A stretch of 64,000 nt of DNA, from NCBI GenBank assembly GCA_950295325.1, contig OX485804.1, positions 69,044,033-69,108,032 on the forward strand, read 5' to 3'. Each line of letters starts with the position of its first letter. Positions within the stretch are counted from its first letter, which is position 1. This stretch comes from Polytrichum commune. Lineage: Eukaryota > Streptophyta > Polytrichopsida > Polytrichales > Polytrichaceae. The notes under the pieces were generated by a model. The model saw only the letters and a list, made by a program, of their open reading frames with translations, searched no databases and was not told the origin of the DNA. The translations under genes were made by a program, and so were the position numbers. Shown here in pieces: positions 49,151 through 61,313 of this stretch.

Positions 49151-50520
49151 TAAGACTTGGATCGTCAGAGAAGGTCAGCCATGTCCGAATCTTCTTTATG
49201 GCTATAACCAATGCGCTCTGTTCTGTCCTGATCCACTAAATTGATTAATAGGAGTCACGAAGGTCTTCTAAAGAAAGCTAGCCATGCTCTAGACTCTAAA
49301 CCTTCATTATAGTCCGCTCAACTTAATGGGAGTCTGGTCCTACAAATGGAGAGATTCGACTGCTAGTTACAGATGAGCCGGTTGAGTTTGAGAAATAACT
49401 GGTTCACGTTCAAAGACAAATGGCCGATCATTTTAGAGGCAATCTATAGATGCTACCTTAAAAAACAAAGAAAAACCAAAAGATATCAACATGTAACTGG
49501 TCGGACTTGGAAACACTTGATTCTCGACCGATTTCGCCTGAAACCTCCCGGGTCACTGGAACTTTGGTCTTCCGAGAACTTCTCTACGGCTCTACTTAGT
49601 CCCATCCAGTCCACTCAGGTATTGTAGGACTTAGATCCTCAGTGAAGGCTAATCGCTATTAAATCACTAGGTAATCATGTTCGGACCTTCTTTGCGGCTA
49701 GACTTCCTTATTATGGTGCAGTCCGCTCCGCTTCGTCCAAATGAAGTCGGACTTAATAAGTCTAAGCTGGTCCTAAGAGTAGGGAAAGAAAGACATAGCA
49801 AGCTCAATAAATGAAAGAATCTATGCTCTGAAATAAATACAAAGATACGTTTGCAGAGTCTAGCAATCTCCCGATGCAGAATTCCACTTGACTCGGCTCG
49901 GGAGTCGGGACGCACATTCGGCCATTTCTACAGAATCTGTGATTATTCCTGCCTGTTTTGTCTTGTCACCCTAACATTGCCAGCATAATGAAGTCAACAC
50001 TCTTGCAGTAATTAAAAGTAGCTTATACCATGTCGGTTGGCACGCATTCGCAACTCAAAGCAATTAGTTCGTCGGCTCCAAGCAATTAGTTCGTCAGCCT
50101 ACCAATGCAACAATTCTTCAGCTGTCAAACCCCTCTTAGATCTTTCACTTCTTCATTCATGGAGGCAATCTTGGGTTACGGCCTGCTCCTGATGAGACCT
50201 GCAACAAGACAGGTGAGAGGCGATTCCTTAGTTCCTTTAAAGTACACGATCATGGTCCCACCTCAGACTCTCATCATGGTCTTTTAATTCTCCACCTCTC
50301 CGAAGCGCACAATGACCTTACTTGTACAAGATATCTGCACGCATTCACAACCTCAGAAAGAAATTGGTTTTTCTTTTAATAAAAAAGAAAACAGAAATCT
50401 GAGCTTTCTCAGAGCCTCTGATATCCCTTACCACTACGTTTGCAACCAAACCGCAATATGATTAAGCTTATGTCCGTGACTACTTTAAAATCTTAATTTG
50501 CAAAGGATTTGAGAGCACAC
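49151..50520. other. intergenic, no gene seen
   Basis: Apart from the family E repeat at 49,370-49,535, I see no coding or structural signal here. Confidence 0.5.
49370..49535 (+). repeat. dispersed repeat family E, copy 2
   Basis: It contains CCGGTTGAGTTTGAGAAATA, CCGATCATTTTAGAGG and ATCAACATGTAACTGGT, matching 57,890-58,070 in the same orientation and 45,950-46,120 inverted. Confidence 0.75.
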
Positions 50521-51390
50521 CTGAGACACATCAACTTGTGAGCAGATATGGACCACAAATGAAAACCTTGAGAATGTTCCTTGAAGCTGGAGATCACCTA
50601 CAATTCTAATCTTCTGATGTCTTTTTGCATGTAATTGGAATCAGATTGCCAGAGTTTTCTTCATCTACAAAGGCTTCCAGAACAGATAAGAGGTGCATCA
50701 ACTTGTGAGGAGATGTGGACCACAATCCTAACCATTCTATTGTGTCTAAAAGAAGGTGCTGACCCACAATTCTAATCTTCGGAGGTCTTGTTTGCATGCA
50801 ACTGGAATCAATTCCCACAGTTATCCGAAACACATCTAAGATTCATCACCTTCAAGTGAGCTACGAACTTCCTATAATGAAGATGGCGCACAATTCCAAT
50901 GCTCTTCATTCATCTCTCTCCCTGCCTCAACCTCTATTACTGCAACTACTAGAATCTAAAGTCTAACTCCACCACTTCTCCTGCAATTAAGGATTCAACC
51001 AGGGTTCTGGGATGCATGATGCGGCTTGTGGGCAGATGTACTTATGGAACACAATTCTAATCTTTCTATTGAATGCGCATCAAGAAAAAACTCGGCTCAG
51101 AATTCGTGTCTTGTGTATGTCCCTAAAAGATTCGACCCACAGTCCTAATATTTCTGATGTGCCTAAAGGACGAACATGCCCCTCCAATTCTAATCTTTCT
51201 GATGTGTTTAAAGGAAGGAAATGGCCCCCCGATTCTAAGCTTCCAACTGCCTTTTGGAGAAGATGACCTAAAAATCTAAGCTTTCTAATGTGCCTAGTAA
51301 ATGAAGAAGACGACCCACAATTCTAATCTTCCGATATCTCTTTGCCCGACGCTGTTACATGTGAAATGCATCAACTTGTGCGTAGAGGAA
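50520..51390. repeat. degenerate short tandem repeats
   Basis: Two interleaved motifs recur: CATCAACTTGTGAGSAGATRTGGACCACAA-like (near 50,527, 50,696 and 51,363) and CCACAATTCTAATCTTTCTG followed by ATGTGCCTAAA (near 50,600, 50,768, 51,050, 51,134, 51,185 and 51,312). Units of about 45-170 bp have decayed to different extents. No gene was recognised. Confidence 0.6.
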
Positions 51391-52450
51391 TTCCTAGTCA
51401 AAACTGTCTTGATGTCGCAAATTCCTCATCCTCGTACACCTCTCTTCCTCCCCTGGATTCTAAAGACTCCGCAACTTGTCAACAAAGACTTCTTGACATG
51501 CGACGAGCTTCTATCTGAAACCTGTGAGCACAGAGATTTCCTACATTGGTTGCATGGATGGTTACAATTCTTCCCTTTGGGTGCTTGACCTTCACTCCAT
51601 CTCTCCGAAGACCAATTCACGCTCGAATTCGTACCGACAATTCCATACAACATGCCGGGGGCATCGTCCCGGCAATTCGGTCAACGCTCCCCTTCCACCC
51701 CGCTGGGTCCACCCCGACAGGGTTCATCCAAGATGGATGGATGTGTGTGGATGGACGAACCTCTGGAGTCTTTCTCATCCATCTCCACTGCAGCTTGATA
51801 GCCCCTTTCTCTATGTATACAAGGCTACGTAGCTGAACAAATGTTTTGTAAGAAGAAGATCTTACTATATAAGGTCTAAGTATCTTTGGGTTCCGGTGTC
51901 ACCTTGGAGATGACATGTCAGTATGACTTGTTCTTTGCTTCGAGCATCGGCCACGTGTACCGATTCAAATGGATGAAGTTTGGGCTTTTTCTTTGGGATT
52001 CATTGGGATGGGATATGTAGTGGGCATGTAGTGGGTTCCCGTGAGATCTAGAAACCCTAAATAGTTATATATAGGTTTGTGGTCGATTCCTCCCAACATG
52101 AATCGATTCTAGATTTTTTATGTTGATTTCGAGGTCAATCACTTAAAATAACTATTTAGGGTTTCTCACAACCTCCATCTTCGGCTCGTGACCACGCGAG
52201 GACATGGGAGTAGATATCAAAGGTGGCACAGTTACATTCTATTGTTTTGTTGTGGATACTAGAAAGAAGAAACGAAAAGAAAAGAAAAGAAAAGGGGATG
52301 ATTGGTAGGGTTAGTTAACTTGCGGGTAGCACGACAATATGAATGGTGTGATTGAAAGTTTGGATATATCAATAAGTGAGCAAAGAATTTTAATGTCATG
52401 TGTAGTTAATTATGTGGGACAGAGCCTACAAATAGTATACAATAAATTGT
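51391..52450. other. intergenic, no gene seen
   Basis: Overlapping open frames at 51,426-51,836 on both strands show no coherent protein character. An inverted pair around AACCCTAAATAGTTAT (52,051) and ATAACTATTTAGGGTTTC (52,148) forms a small hairpin. Confidence 0.45.
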
Positions 52451-52462
52451 GGCCAGCCAATG

Positions 52463-52610
52463 TCTACTCCCTACAAAGGGTGAAGTAGTTCTACATCTAA
52501 CGCTATTGCCCTTGGGCGTGGCTAAGGATGTTTTACGAACAGACACTTTATTCACTCCGGCCTCCTCTGTAGACCGGAGTTCTTCTTCTTCTTCTTTTTC
52601 TTCTTCTTCT
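52463..52610 (+). mobile_element. 5'-truncated SINE with target-site duplication
   Basis: This 148-bp insert is flanked by GGCCAGCCAATG (52,451-52,462) and GGTCAGCCAATG (52,611-52,622), a 12-bp duplication with one mismatch. Its 3' part (CGAACAGACACTTTATTCAC, then a CTCCGG...CCGGAG stem-loop) matches the 3' part of the SINE at 58,396-58,775. It ends in a (TTC)n tail. The Pol III promoter half is absent, consistent with 5' truncation. Confidence 0.75.
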
Positions 52611-52697
52611 GGTCAGCCAATGAGTTTGCGGTTGGGAGGCATATTTGAACTTGTGATATGTTGAGGATTCACATTCACATCTAGTTTGAATACATTC

Positions 52698-54142
52698 ATG
52701 TCATATACCGTAACACCATAGCAAGTTCGTTCATAAATAATTCCCAAAAAAAAATGTAAAAAAACAGAAATTACAGGCAAAGAGAAACGAATAACTCTCA
52801 AATTATATTGTGATAAAAACGAAAAGACAGAAAATTAGGGCCACCACTATGTCTACAACCTGGCAACAAGTTCCACTCCCTCAACTTTCGGTGTTGAACG
52901 CCAAGCCCTGTGTCGCATAAGACCCTCTCTCGCACAACACTCTCCATCTCTCATCGCGGAGGTACTCATTCTTGTTGCAATGAGTCGGCGGCACAATTTG
53001 TGTTGGGTTTTGATGTCATTTACATCAGTTAGGGTGTATATGAGGTTGTAAGAGTTGGGTCTTTTTGGTGGAAGCTGGGGTTGAATCTATTGAGGATTGG
53101 GTTCTCCAAAACAGTGGTGGAGAAGTTGAAGTGCCATCGGCCGTGTAAGTTATTCGAACTTGGTTTTGTTTTATGTTGATTAGGGTGCCTGGGTTTGTGC
53201 TGGAAGCTTGGGATCTGACTCCTTGGATGGTTTTGTGTTGCAGCTTCACAACATACCATTGTGGAGGTATGAACGTGATTTGGCCGGTGTAACTAGAATC
53301 TAGAGTTGAGGAGTGTAGATATTTTTCTGCAAAGTTGATCATTGAGTAACAACTGTGGTTGCATCTGGCTGGAGTTCATCAGAAAATGTGTGCACATTGA
53401 CATAAAAGCAAATGAGAAGTGTTTTGAGCCCAGTTGGTGATTCAGATCCTGTTGTGAAAGATGAGTACAGAAGATGATTCGGAGGGTGATGTTTCGAGCA
53501 CAATTGGTGATTCAGAGGCCGATGTTGGTGATTCAGGATCTGATGTTCTGAGCACAATTAGTGATTTGGATGGTGATGTTCTCAATACAACTCCTTATTT
53601 AGATGCCGAAGCTGGTGATTTATAAGGAAGTGTTTATGCAGATGTTGATGTGGAACATGAGGCTGATGAAGATGATGATGACGGTGTTGACTACGAAGAT
53701 GATACACCTCATTTCATTGTCAATAGAGTCCCATGTGCAGCCAAATTTACATAAACTCTGGTGGTCGTCTTAGATGTGGGGTTGCATCCAAACTCAAGCA
53801 GTGATGTTTGGATATGATATCCACCTTTAGTAGAAGTTTGTTACTAAGTGTGAAATGTTAATAATTTGGAAGCAGCAAGCGAGACTTACTTACCCTCTTA
53901 AGCAAGATTAGGGTAATGACTTAGGTTTAAACAAGTTGGGCCGCCATAAATGGATGAAAAACGCAATTAGGATGAAATTTCTGCACATCTTTCCCACCCT
54001 AAACACGAATGATTTTTAATCCAATAAATGAGAAGACGAATTTCAAAAAAATCTATTTTTGGAATGCAAACCTTATTTTTTCAAAAAAATTAAATATTCA
54101 TGCGGCAGGTGGCGAACCTGCTATGGTGTTACGGTATATGGG
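52698..54142. other. region bounded by 28-bp inverted repeats, with an acidic coding remnant
   Basis: CATATACCGTAACACCATAG, extended to 28 bp, at 52,698-52,727 recurs inverted at 54,113-54,142 with one mismatch. Between them (about 53,430-53,755, +) is a Ser/Asp-rich frame with repeated GD(S/L)-type units and EADEDDDDGVDYEDDTPHF, broken by stops. It might be a decayed DNA transposon carrying a host or transposase fragment. No transposase motif or target duplication was recognised. Confidence 0.4.
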
Positions 54143-56629
54143 CCCTCCACCTTTATTAGTTCCGAGTGGACATTTCTTGATGCATATTGTCACGGTTTCT
54201 TCTTATTTCAGGGGTGTACGTTTTCATTTGGGGAACTTCTACTTAGCATGGTGCCACCTCTTCAAGTTTGGGAAGGTTTGCAACTCCTCAAGGTAACTTG
54301 CCCTTGATTCGGAGGGGGTGCAGGGGGAGGGGAGGTGGTGTGCTTTGACACCCAGATCTAGGAAATAAATTAGAAAGGCACTAGGCTCCCAGTAGACTCC
54401 CAATGCAACGAATTATTAAGAGGGAGGTGTTGGAACTAGGTGGAGCCCATATCCTTCAAGGGAATCTAAAAGTACTTACATGGGAGAGGTAAGTAGCGTT
54501 ATTTACAACACAATCTATCTAACCATGACAAGGTATGCATGGTTTGAGAGGCAAGATGCACATGTTTCAAGGGAAAGAAAATGTCTTCCTAATTCTTTGC
54601 TACCTTGTCATAACATAAGTCATCAACTAGAATGTGCACACTCTTCTAAAAGGGGAATCATGATCGTACTAAGGTTTATTGGCCTCAAACTATGAAGGGT
54701 TAATTTCCAACCTATGTGGATGGGCTCAATTGTGACTTGCACTGACATGCACAAACATGTGCCAAGCCCACGCAGTAGGTAAGTAGGTAGGTAAGCTAGC
54801 TGGCCAATAGGGTGGTTGGAGAATTGTTTTTTTTTTTTTTTTTGGGGGGGGGAGAATGTGTGAGCTCCGGTAACCAAATCCTAGGTTTGACCCAATTGTT
54901 GGTTTGCCGCCCTTGTTAAACGAACAACGTTAAGGCTTAACACTATTTATTTTGCAAAGGTGGCCCAAAATAAGCAGTTTATGATTCTTCTAAAATTTTG
55001 GAATGTCCCGGTGCTAGGGGTGAAGCACCCTAGTTTTGAATAAGGTCATGATTGGTTTCATAAATAGTTTAATTATATTGAGGGTGCCAATTTCAAGCCA
55101 CATGATGAGATTTCCAGGAGCTGAGTTAATGTTTGATGGGTTCTCACTAATAGGCGGCAGTTTGAAGACACATGATGAGTGTGTAAGGATGAAGTAAGAG
55201 GTGGAATATCATATAGAGATAGACACCAATGGACACTCATTAATTCTAGAGTTCTATGTATGAGAATAGTACAAAATCTAACTAGAGACATGCAGTCTAT
55301 CATACACCACGCTAAAATAACACTTGGAAATTTCATAATTGTTTCATATTATGTCCAAAGCATTTATGGAAGAAAAAAATTCTACAATAGAAAATCTTCA
55401 AATGCAATGAAATTGATTTCAAAATCCAAGAAACCATGAGGCCTAAAATCTACCTAAAGTACACCCAAATGATATCAAATGATATACAAAAGTGTGCCTC
55501 ATTTTCAACCACATCATTTGTATGAGCCAACGTGACATACATTGTTTCTCTAGGCATTAGGATACTCAACCACCAGTCAATTTCAATGGCGAGTCTTCAC
55601 GAACATGTAATTCTCTACACGCTAAAATCGCTTGAGATGTAACTCTCTATAAGAGGAAAAGTCACCTCCATTTACGTTTTTACTTAAGGAATTTGGATCA
55701 ACACTATTTTGATTCTCTACCTAGCTCTCCAAAATCTCGGAGACTCCATGAACTAAAAAAGAACGAATTGTAAACAGCTCAACACTACACTATAGGATTT
55801 CCCCAAACTTAGTAGATGTTGTCTATATGATGTTGATCTCCTGTTTGTTACACACAAGCATTACCATGAACATACTAGAATCCATTTCTTCTTCTTATTA
55901 CGAGGGCTCAAATGGGAGTTAAGTCATCACAATTTATTGCATTTGAAGTTGTGCCAGGAGAGTGCACGGGTGAAGTCTCTTCCAGCACGATTCAATGCTT
56001 GTCGTAATTCATCAACCACCTCTCGTATAGTTGGCCTCTTAATTCCTCAAGGCTCCACACTCCTCATAGCAATCTCCGCGACTTTCCCCATAGCATCTAA
56101 ATTTTTACATGATGCTCTCACCACGTGACGTAATACCGTAGTTCTTTAGCAGCTTGAGCACCTTTCTGCCTCATAATTAATTCAAGTGCAAAAGTAAGTT
56201 AGGCAACTCAAAAAATAATAATATAAAATTGGGTAGTTTCAAAAAAGTAATTTTAAGTAAGTTACACATTCATCCAAGTCATTCTTATGATTCGTGGATG
56301 GTTTTCTTAATTTCATATATGGTGGCTACGATTAACCTAAACACTTCCCTTGATCAACGGTCCTTACCCTGAAGTTTGTCTTTTACTTGTATGTCAGGGC
56401 TTTGCTTTGTGTGAGAGTTATACATAGTAATTTTTGTGAGAGACTATGTCACTTGCATTATTATGATTTTAGGAACTTTTTGAATATTATTTCTTTTTTT
56501 TTGGGACACTCAATGAAATGAATTTCATAGAATTTTAGGCACCTTCAAAATTAATTATTTTTTGCCCAAGCTGCTAGAGAGCTATGGTACTGTATTATAT
56601 TCTCCAGCAACCTGAGCACTATGAACTTA
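54143..56629. other. intergenic, no gene seen
   Basis: This stretch has a long T/G homopolymer junction at about 54,828-54,852, AT-rich DNA and scattered short frames without protein character. Confidence 0.5.
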
Positions 56630-57114
56630 GGGGTGCTTCACACTATGGCCGAAGGTCGAGAGGCCGTCGATTTTTACCAATTGGCTTGCAAGAAACCAAG
56701 AGTTCGACCCTTCACACTAGAGGCCAAAGTCCAAAGGCTGTCACAGTTTAAAATGCTTACTTTCTGACGAAGGCAATGGGCTCTTGACGAGACTCTTGAA
56801 GGAAGTTTGGGCCATATGGGAATGAAAACCCAAACTATGGTCGAGAGGCTGTTGGTTTTTGTTAATTAAAAAAAATCAATCATTGACAAGATCTTGGCCC
56901 TTAGATTGGAGGGGTTGTTTTGGGCAAGGAATAAAGTGGGATACTCCTTTGGATTTGGTCTTTGGGCTTGGCCTTTGGAGGCTTCACACTATGCCCGGCC
57001 AAAGGCTCCACTTACTATATTTTATTTTCAGCCCATTTCTTTGAACTCTCAACAAAGTTTGGCCACTCAATCCCACAACCTCTCGACTCGGACGGCCATA
57101 GTGTGAAGCGGCCC
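56630..57114. mobile_element. Harbinger/Tourist-like MITE, copy 3 (subfamily)
   Basis: This 485-bp element has ends GGGGTGCTTCACACTATGGC and, inverted, GCCATAGTGTGAAGCGGCCC, flanked by TTA at 56,627-56,629 and 57,115-57,117. The terminal repeats match those of copies 1 and 2, but the interior (GGTCGAGAGGC-type repeats) is different, so it is a related subfamily. Confidence 0.85.
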
Positions 57115-57889
57115 TTATGATAAGCATAGAGGCATGTTAAACACAACATCCATAGCATTATTCAACCATGTGGGTGGGTTCCATGAACTTGGAATATGCC
57201 ATTTAAATATCATGTGCCACTTGAGCAAAGTAAGAATACTAATTTACTATTCACACATTCAGCTGAACTTGGAAATTTGGGTGGAGTTGTACTCCTGACA
57301 CTATGCGCAGGAAATACTATTCATCCCACGAATATTCACAAGAAACATTGGTCATCTCGGTATTATTCACTATAAGTACTATTTATAGCAACACTATCAT
57401 TGAAATACTCACACACCGACACTATTCACAATATCCTCACTATTCATACCGGCATCATTCATTATTCGTACCAGCGTCACATTCTTCTTATTTTCTAAGT
57501 TTATTCTCGTGAAGGTAAGATAGTGGAGGCCCATGTCAAATGCTAATTTAGAATGGAACACAACCATGCAGTTGAATATTGTTATGTCAATCACAACTTG
57601 TAGTAGACCTACAATAGTGGTTCAATGGTGTATCCAAAGTATGTGAATCAGTAGTTTGGTATCATGTACATTATCACAAGTTACAAGCTCCCAAGGAGGG
57701 ATTTGTGAGACCCATGTAAGTTGAAACCAAGAATGTTTGAAACCCCTTGTCCAAATTGAACATTTGTATGTAGCTACTTTGACCCCGAGATTACCATGAG
57801 AGACCTTGAATTAGTCTAGTGAGATTAAGTAGGAATAACCCAATCACAAACATGAGTTCAAGTTTATCTCAGACCTATGTACGGGAAGA

Positions 57890-58070
57890 ACCGGTGGTTA
57901 GTTGCAAATGAACCGTTTGAGTTCGAGAAATAACCGGTTGAAGTTCAAGACTTCGGGAATTTTACCGATCATTTTAGAGGAATCCATAGAAGAATATACC
58001 TCAAATGAATGAAGCAAAACCGGAAGATGTCAACATATAACCAGTTGGATTTAGAATCACTAGGATCTTG
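57890..58070 (+). repeat. dispersed repeat family E, copy 3
   Basis: It contains GAGAAATAACCGGTTGAAGT, CCGATCATTTTAGAGGAATC and GATGTCAACATATAACCAG, matching 49,370-49,535. Confidence 0.75.
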
Positions 58071-58395
58071 ACCGACTACTATGCCCAAAAACTTGTCTCA
58101 GACTCCTTAACATGGGTGTTGATGATATCTAATTCTACATGAAGTAAACACGAGAATAAAAATAATTGTAAGATTGAGAAAAACCAGAGAGAAACTAACC
58201 CAAGTAAGAAGGCTTGATTCATTGTGATCATATTTACAGGGCAATGTAAATATTGATTCCAAGAGGACCACACCAAATCCATTAACATCATTTTTTTTTT
58301 GGATAGATAATGTGTGGAAAATTACTTGGAATGTGTGTGTGTGGGGGGGCAAAAAAAAGCATTTTCAATGTGTATGCTCTACACTTGGGCTTATA

Positions 58396-58775
58396 GATAG
58401 ATAGAATAGATAGATAGAAACTCCGGTCCCTTTTTAGCAAGGGGCCGGCGTGAATAAAGTGTCCGTTCGTAATGTCAATGGCCCGATGCCCACTGGACAA
58501 GGGGACATTGGGGCAATACTACTCTCCCCTTTCGAGGATGGGCACTATAGTGACACACCATACTAGTTCCTAGCTAGCCACTAGTGCCTTGAAGATACCG
58601 GGCATGGTATCCCCCCAAAGGGCTTTGAGGTACCCATACAACAAGGTCCAAGGACCCCCCACCATAGTTGGGTGGACTAAGGTGCTGAGCACCACGCCGG
58701 CATGGGGAATAGAACCCACAACCTCCTCATTGGGGGCCATGAGCCCTAACCACCAAGCCAAGCCCCGTGGAGCCT
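58396..58775 (-). mobile_element. tRNA-derived SINE with 12-bp target-site duplication
   Basis: CTTGGGCTTATA flanks the element exactly (58,384-58,395 and 58,776-58,787). On the minus strand it starts near GGCTCCACGGGGC. A Pol III box A-like TGGCTTGGTGG lies at 58,760-58,750 and a box B-like GGTTCTATTCC at 58,716-58,706, each one mismatch from consensus, with tRNA-like spacing. The 3' end has CGAACGGACACTTTATTCAC, a CCGGCCCC...GGGACCGG stem-loop and a (CTAT)n tail. At 380 bp it is within the range for plant SINEs. It needs a partner LINE, not seen here. Confidence 0.88.
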
Positions 58776-58787
58776 CTTGGGCTTATA

Positions 58788-60603
58788 CTATTATAGCAAG
58801 GTGAACTTTGATCGAGTCAATTGAATCAATAGTGTAACAAAACAAGATCATACATGTGTTTAACGATGTTATTGTAGACATTTCTACCAAAACTTGAACC
58901 AACACTTGATTTTGAATAAAAGCGTTCACAAGGTACATGATATTAAGTAGCAAACCTAAAAGGACCTTTGCTCCAAATGCATGCATTCATGTACGGTTCC
59001 TTTTTCTTCTTCTTTCCTAGCAAAGGTAGTGCTACCTTTCAAAAATTACCTAAACTATATTAAAGCTTTTAAGGTAGATGTACTTCACAAGGGTTTATAT
59101 TGATTACTCTTTGATTTTAAAGGCACATAAACTACAAAAACAATGGTCATGTGGTGGTAGAGGTTCTAAACCGGGGTAGATGTAAATCTAATATATTATT
59201 AAAAGCTATAAAGTAAGGAATTAAACATAGGATTCAAAGAATAAGGTCCACCTTAAAAACTTAGGGAGCATGCACGGTCAAGTTTACAGGAAAAAAAGCT
59301 ATGGTATACTAAAATCATTTTTGGGGTCAAATGTTTAAAAATAGTAGGAAAGTGTTGTTTTTAAGTTAATTTTTTCTTCGTGACGCCCTCTATTGTTGTG
59401 TTAGGTAGTCAAATATAGAATATGAAGATGGCATCTTCAAAACTTATGATCAAAAGCACTATTCAAAAGGTAATGGCTAGATTTGGTTTTGGATGTAGAT
59501 TTCATGACCTTAAATATTTGGAAGTTGAATTTTCTTCATATTCCTTGAATTCATATTAAACTTGAGGGCACCATTACAAAAAATTGTAGAAAACACATCA
59601 ATTTAATGTAATTTTATCATGTTTTAAACAAAATTTAAATTCAACATATCCACTTGCACACTACTTGCATCGTCTTCTAAAATATATAGACTTTTCTTGA
59701 AAATCAATTTGTCAACATTAATTACTTGGCTTTGTAGATTAGTGTGTTTTTCAAATGTGTATGATTTGTTCCTTCACAAAACTCAAAGTTAGTATATAGT
59801 TTTGAATCACTTTCACTTGAACCTCTCTAGAGATTTAGAAATTGCAATGGGATTTTTCATCCTATTTTCTCTTATCTGACTAAACACTTAAATGGAATGA
59901 TGTTTACATGCATGTAATTTAGCAAATGGAGTTTGGCCAAAATTCTAAATAAAATCCTATCATTATGGACATAAAAGTTGAAACATTTGCAAATTATTAA
60001 ACGAATTGTTCCAATCACATTTAAAAAACATTAAAATGATGTAGAAGTATGATTAAAGCTTGGCAATGCATAATAAAATGGTTGATCCACATCCATTAAA
60101 GATGTCGATCATTCAAGTAGGGCTCATACGAGCATGTTGTCTTGTGAATGCCTGTCATGTACACAAAAAATACATATTCATCAAATAAATTTGGATTCAA
60201 TCTCAAATTCAGGAATGTACATCAAAACTTACACTAGTTTAGTTCAAATTTAATCTCAGTCTTCCATATTTTATCACCACATAGGTGCAAAGGACCTGAA
60301 ATTTGGGTACCTATTGATTCTTGAATGTAGAAAACTCAATGTGAAAAAAATCTTCAACATTGTTCATAGGTTTAATATAGTATTAAAACTTATGATTATG
60401 AAACCAAAGTTACAAATATTTAAGATATTTTGAAGCACTTAAGTCGGGTAGTGTACCAATCAATCCACAACCGTCAAGAGATTATTTGTTACGGTTCTGC
60501 ACAACTCAAATACATGTAAGTCATTAAGCAACATGTACAAAATTGCCCAATAATCGATCTTTAATTTCAAAAATCACCAAATGCTTCCAATAATCATCAT
60601 CAT
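58788..60603. other. intergenic, no gene seen
   Basis: This stretch is very AT-rich with no credible reading frame or repeat that I could identify. Confidence 0.55.
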
Positions 60604-60951
60604 TGTAACGTGTATTACATATTTATTGTTTATTGTTTATTTACAACCTCTCATTCAACTAGGACTCCTTTACTAGAAGACTAGAGGCGCTACCCTGAGT
60701 GCTCTAGCAGTCCTAAAGGTAAAGGGAGTTAACTAGTTGAAGCTATGGTTTTACACTTGGTTCTACCTCGTAAGTAACGACCATTAGTTAAGTGCACTTA
60801 GAATTATCCTAAAGGCATGGAGGGAGAGCTTGCTAGCATATACTTAACTACTAGTTGGAGGTGGCCTCAACTCATAGTAGTATCTAGTATATAAGCTCTA
60901 AGGTTGGGAGGAACATGCCTCTTGAATCTCATAATATTTGAGAACGTTACA
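60604..60951 (+). repeat. 5' LTR of the Gypsy element
   Basis: This 348-bp segment starts TGTAACGT and ends ACGTTACA, a perfect 8-bp terminal inverted repeat with TG/CA edges. A TATATAAG box lies at 60,888-60,895, about 55 bp before the LTR end, and is the likely promoter. The matching 3' LTR is outside the window, so the left edge is inferred from the terminal repeat and the primer site. Confidence 0.8.
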
Positions 60952-60952
60952 T

Positions 60953-60967
60953 TGGTATCAGAGTCGG
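60953..60967 (+). promoter_or_regulatory. primer binding site, initiator tRNA-Met type
   Basis: TGGTATCAGAGTCGG begins one base after the LTR. It matches the tRNA-iMet complement for 11 bases and then diverges. Confidence 0.8.
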
Positions 60968-61313
60968 CGCTCTTGTACCTTGTTTTCATTTGGGTTTTTA
61001 TTAACTTCCGCTGTGTAATTGTTATGTTGGTAATTTTTCTGGAGGGTGTTGCGATCCTAGGGGGTCGCGTCTCGCCTCGTCTCGTCTCGTCTCCTTCCGG
61101 CCTAGCAGAGGGAGGCAGCTTGCTGCCTGGGCAGTGAGCGTCGCACAGGAGAGTTACATCGTCTCCTGTGGCTCTCAGACACGAGGTTAATTTTTCTGTT
61201 GGGGAAAGCTACTGGGGGGTAGAATTGTTTTGTCTCCTGTTTTGGTTTTTATTGTACAGGACCGCGTGAGCAGTCCCGCAAATTTTTGGCATTGTATTTT
61301 GTGTGTTTATGTT

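Noticed and set aside
51426-51836. Overlapping 75-102-codon frames on both strands
   Set aside because: No domain, no splice context and no codon-level coherence; likely chance frames in a GC-richer patch.
58706-58760. Possible tRNA gene from the box A and box B motifs
   Set aside because: No complete cloverleaf is apparent, and target duplications plus a simple-repeat tail show that it is a SINE.
58570-58761. A 63-codon minus-strand frame
   Set aside because: It lies wholly inside the SINE and only reflects the tRNA-derived sequence.
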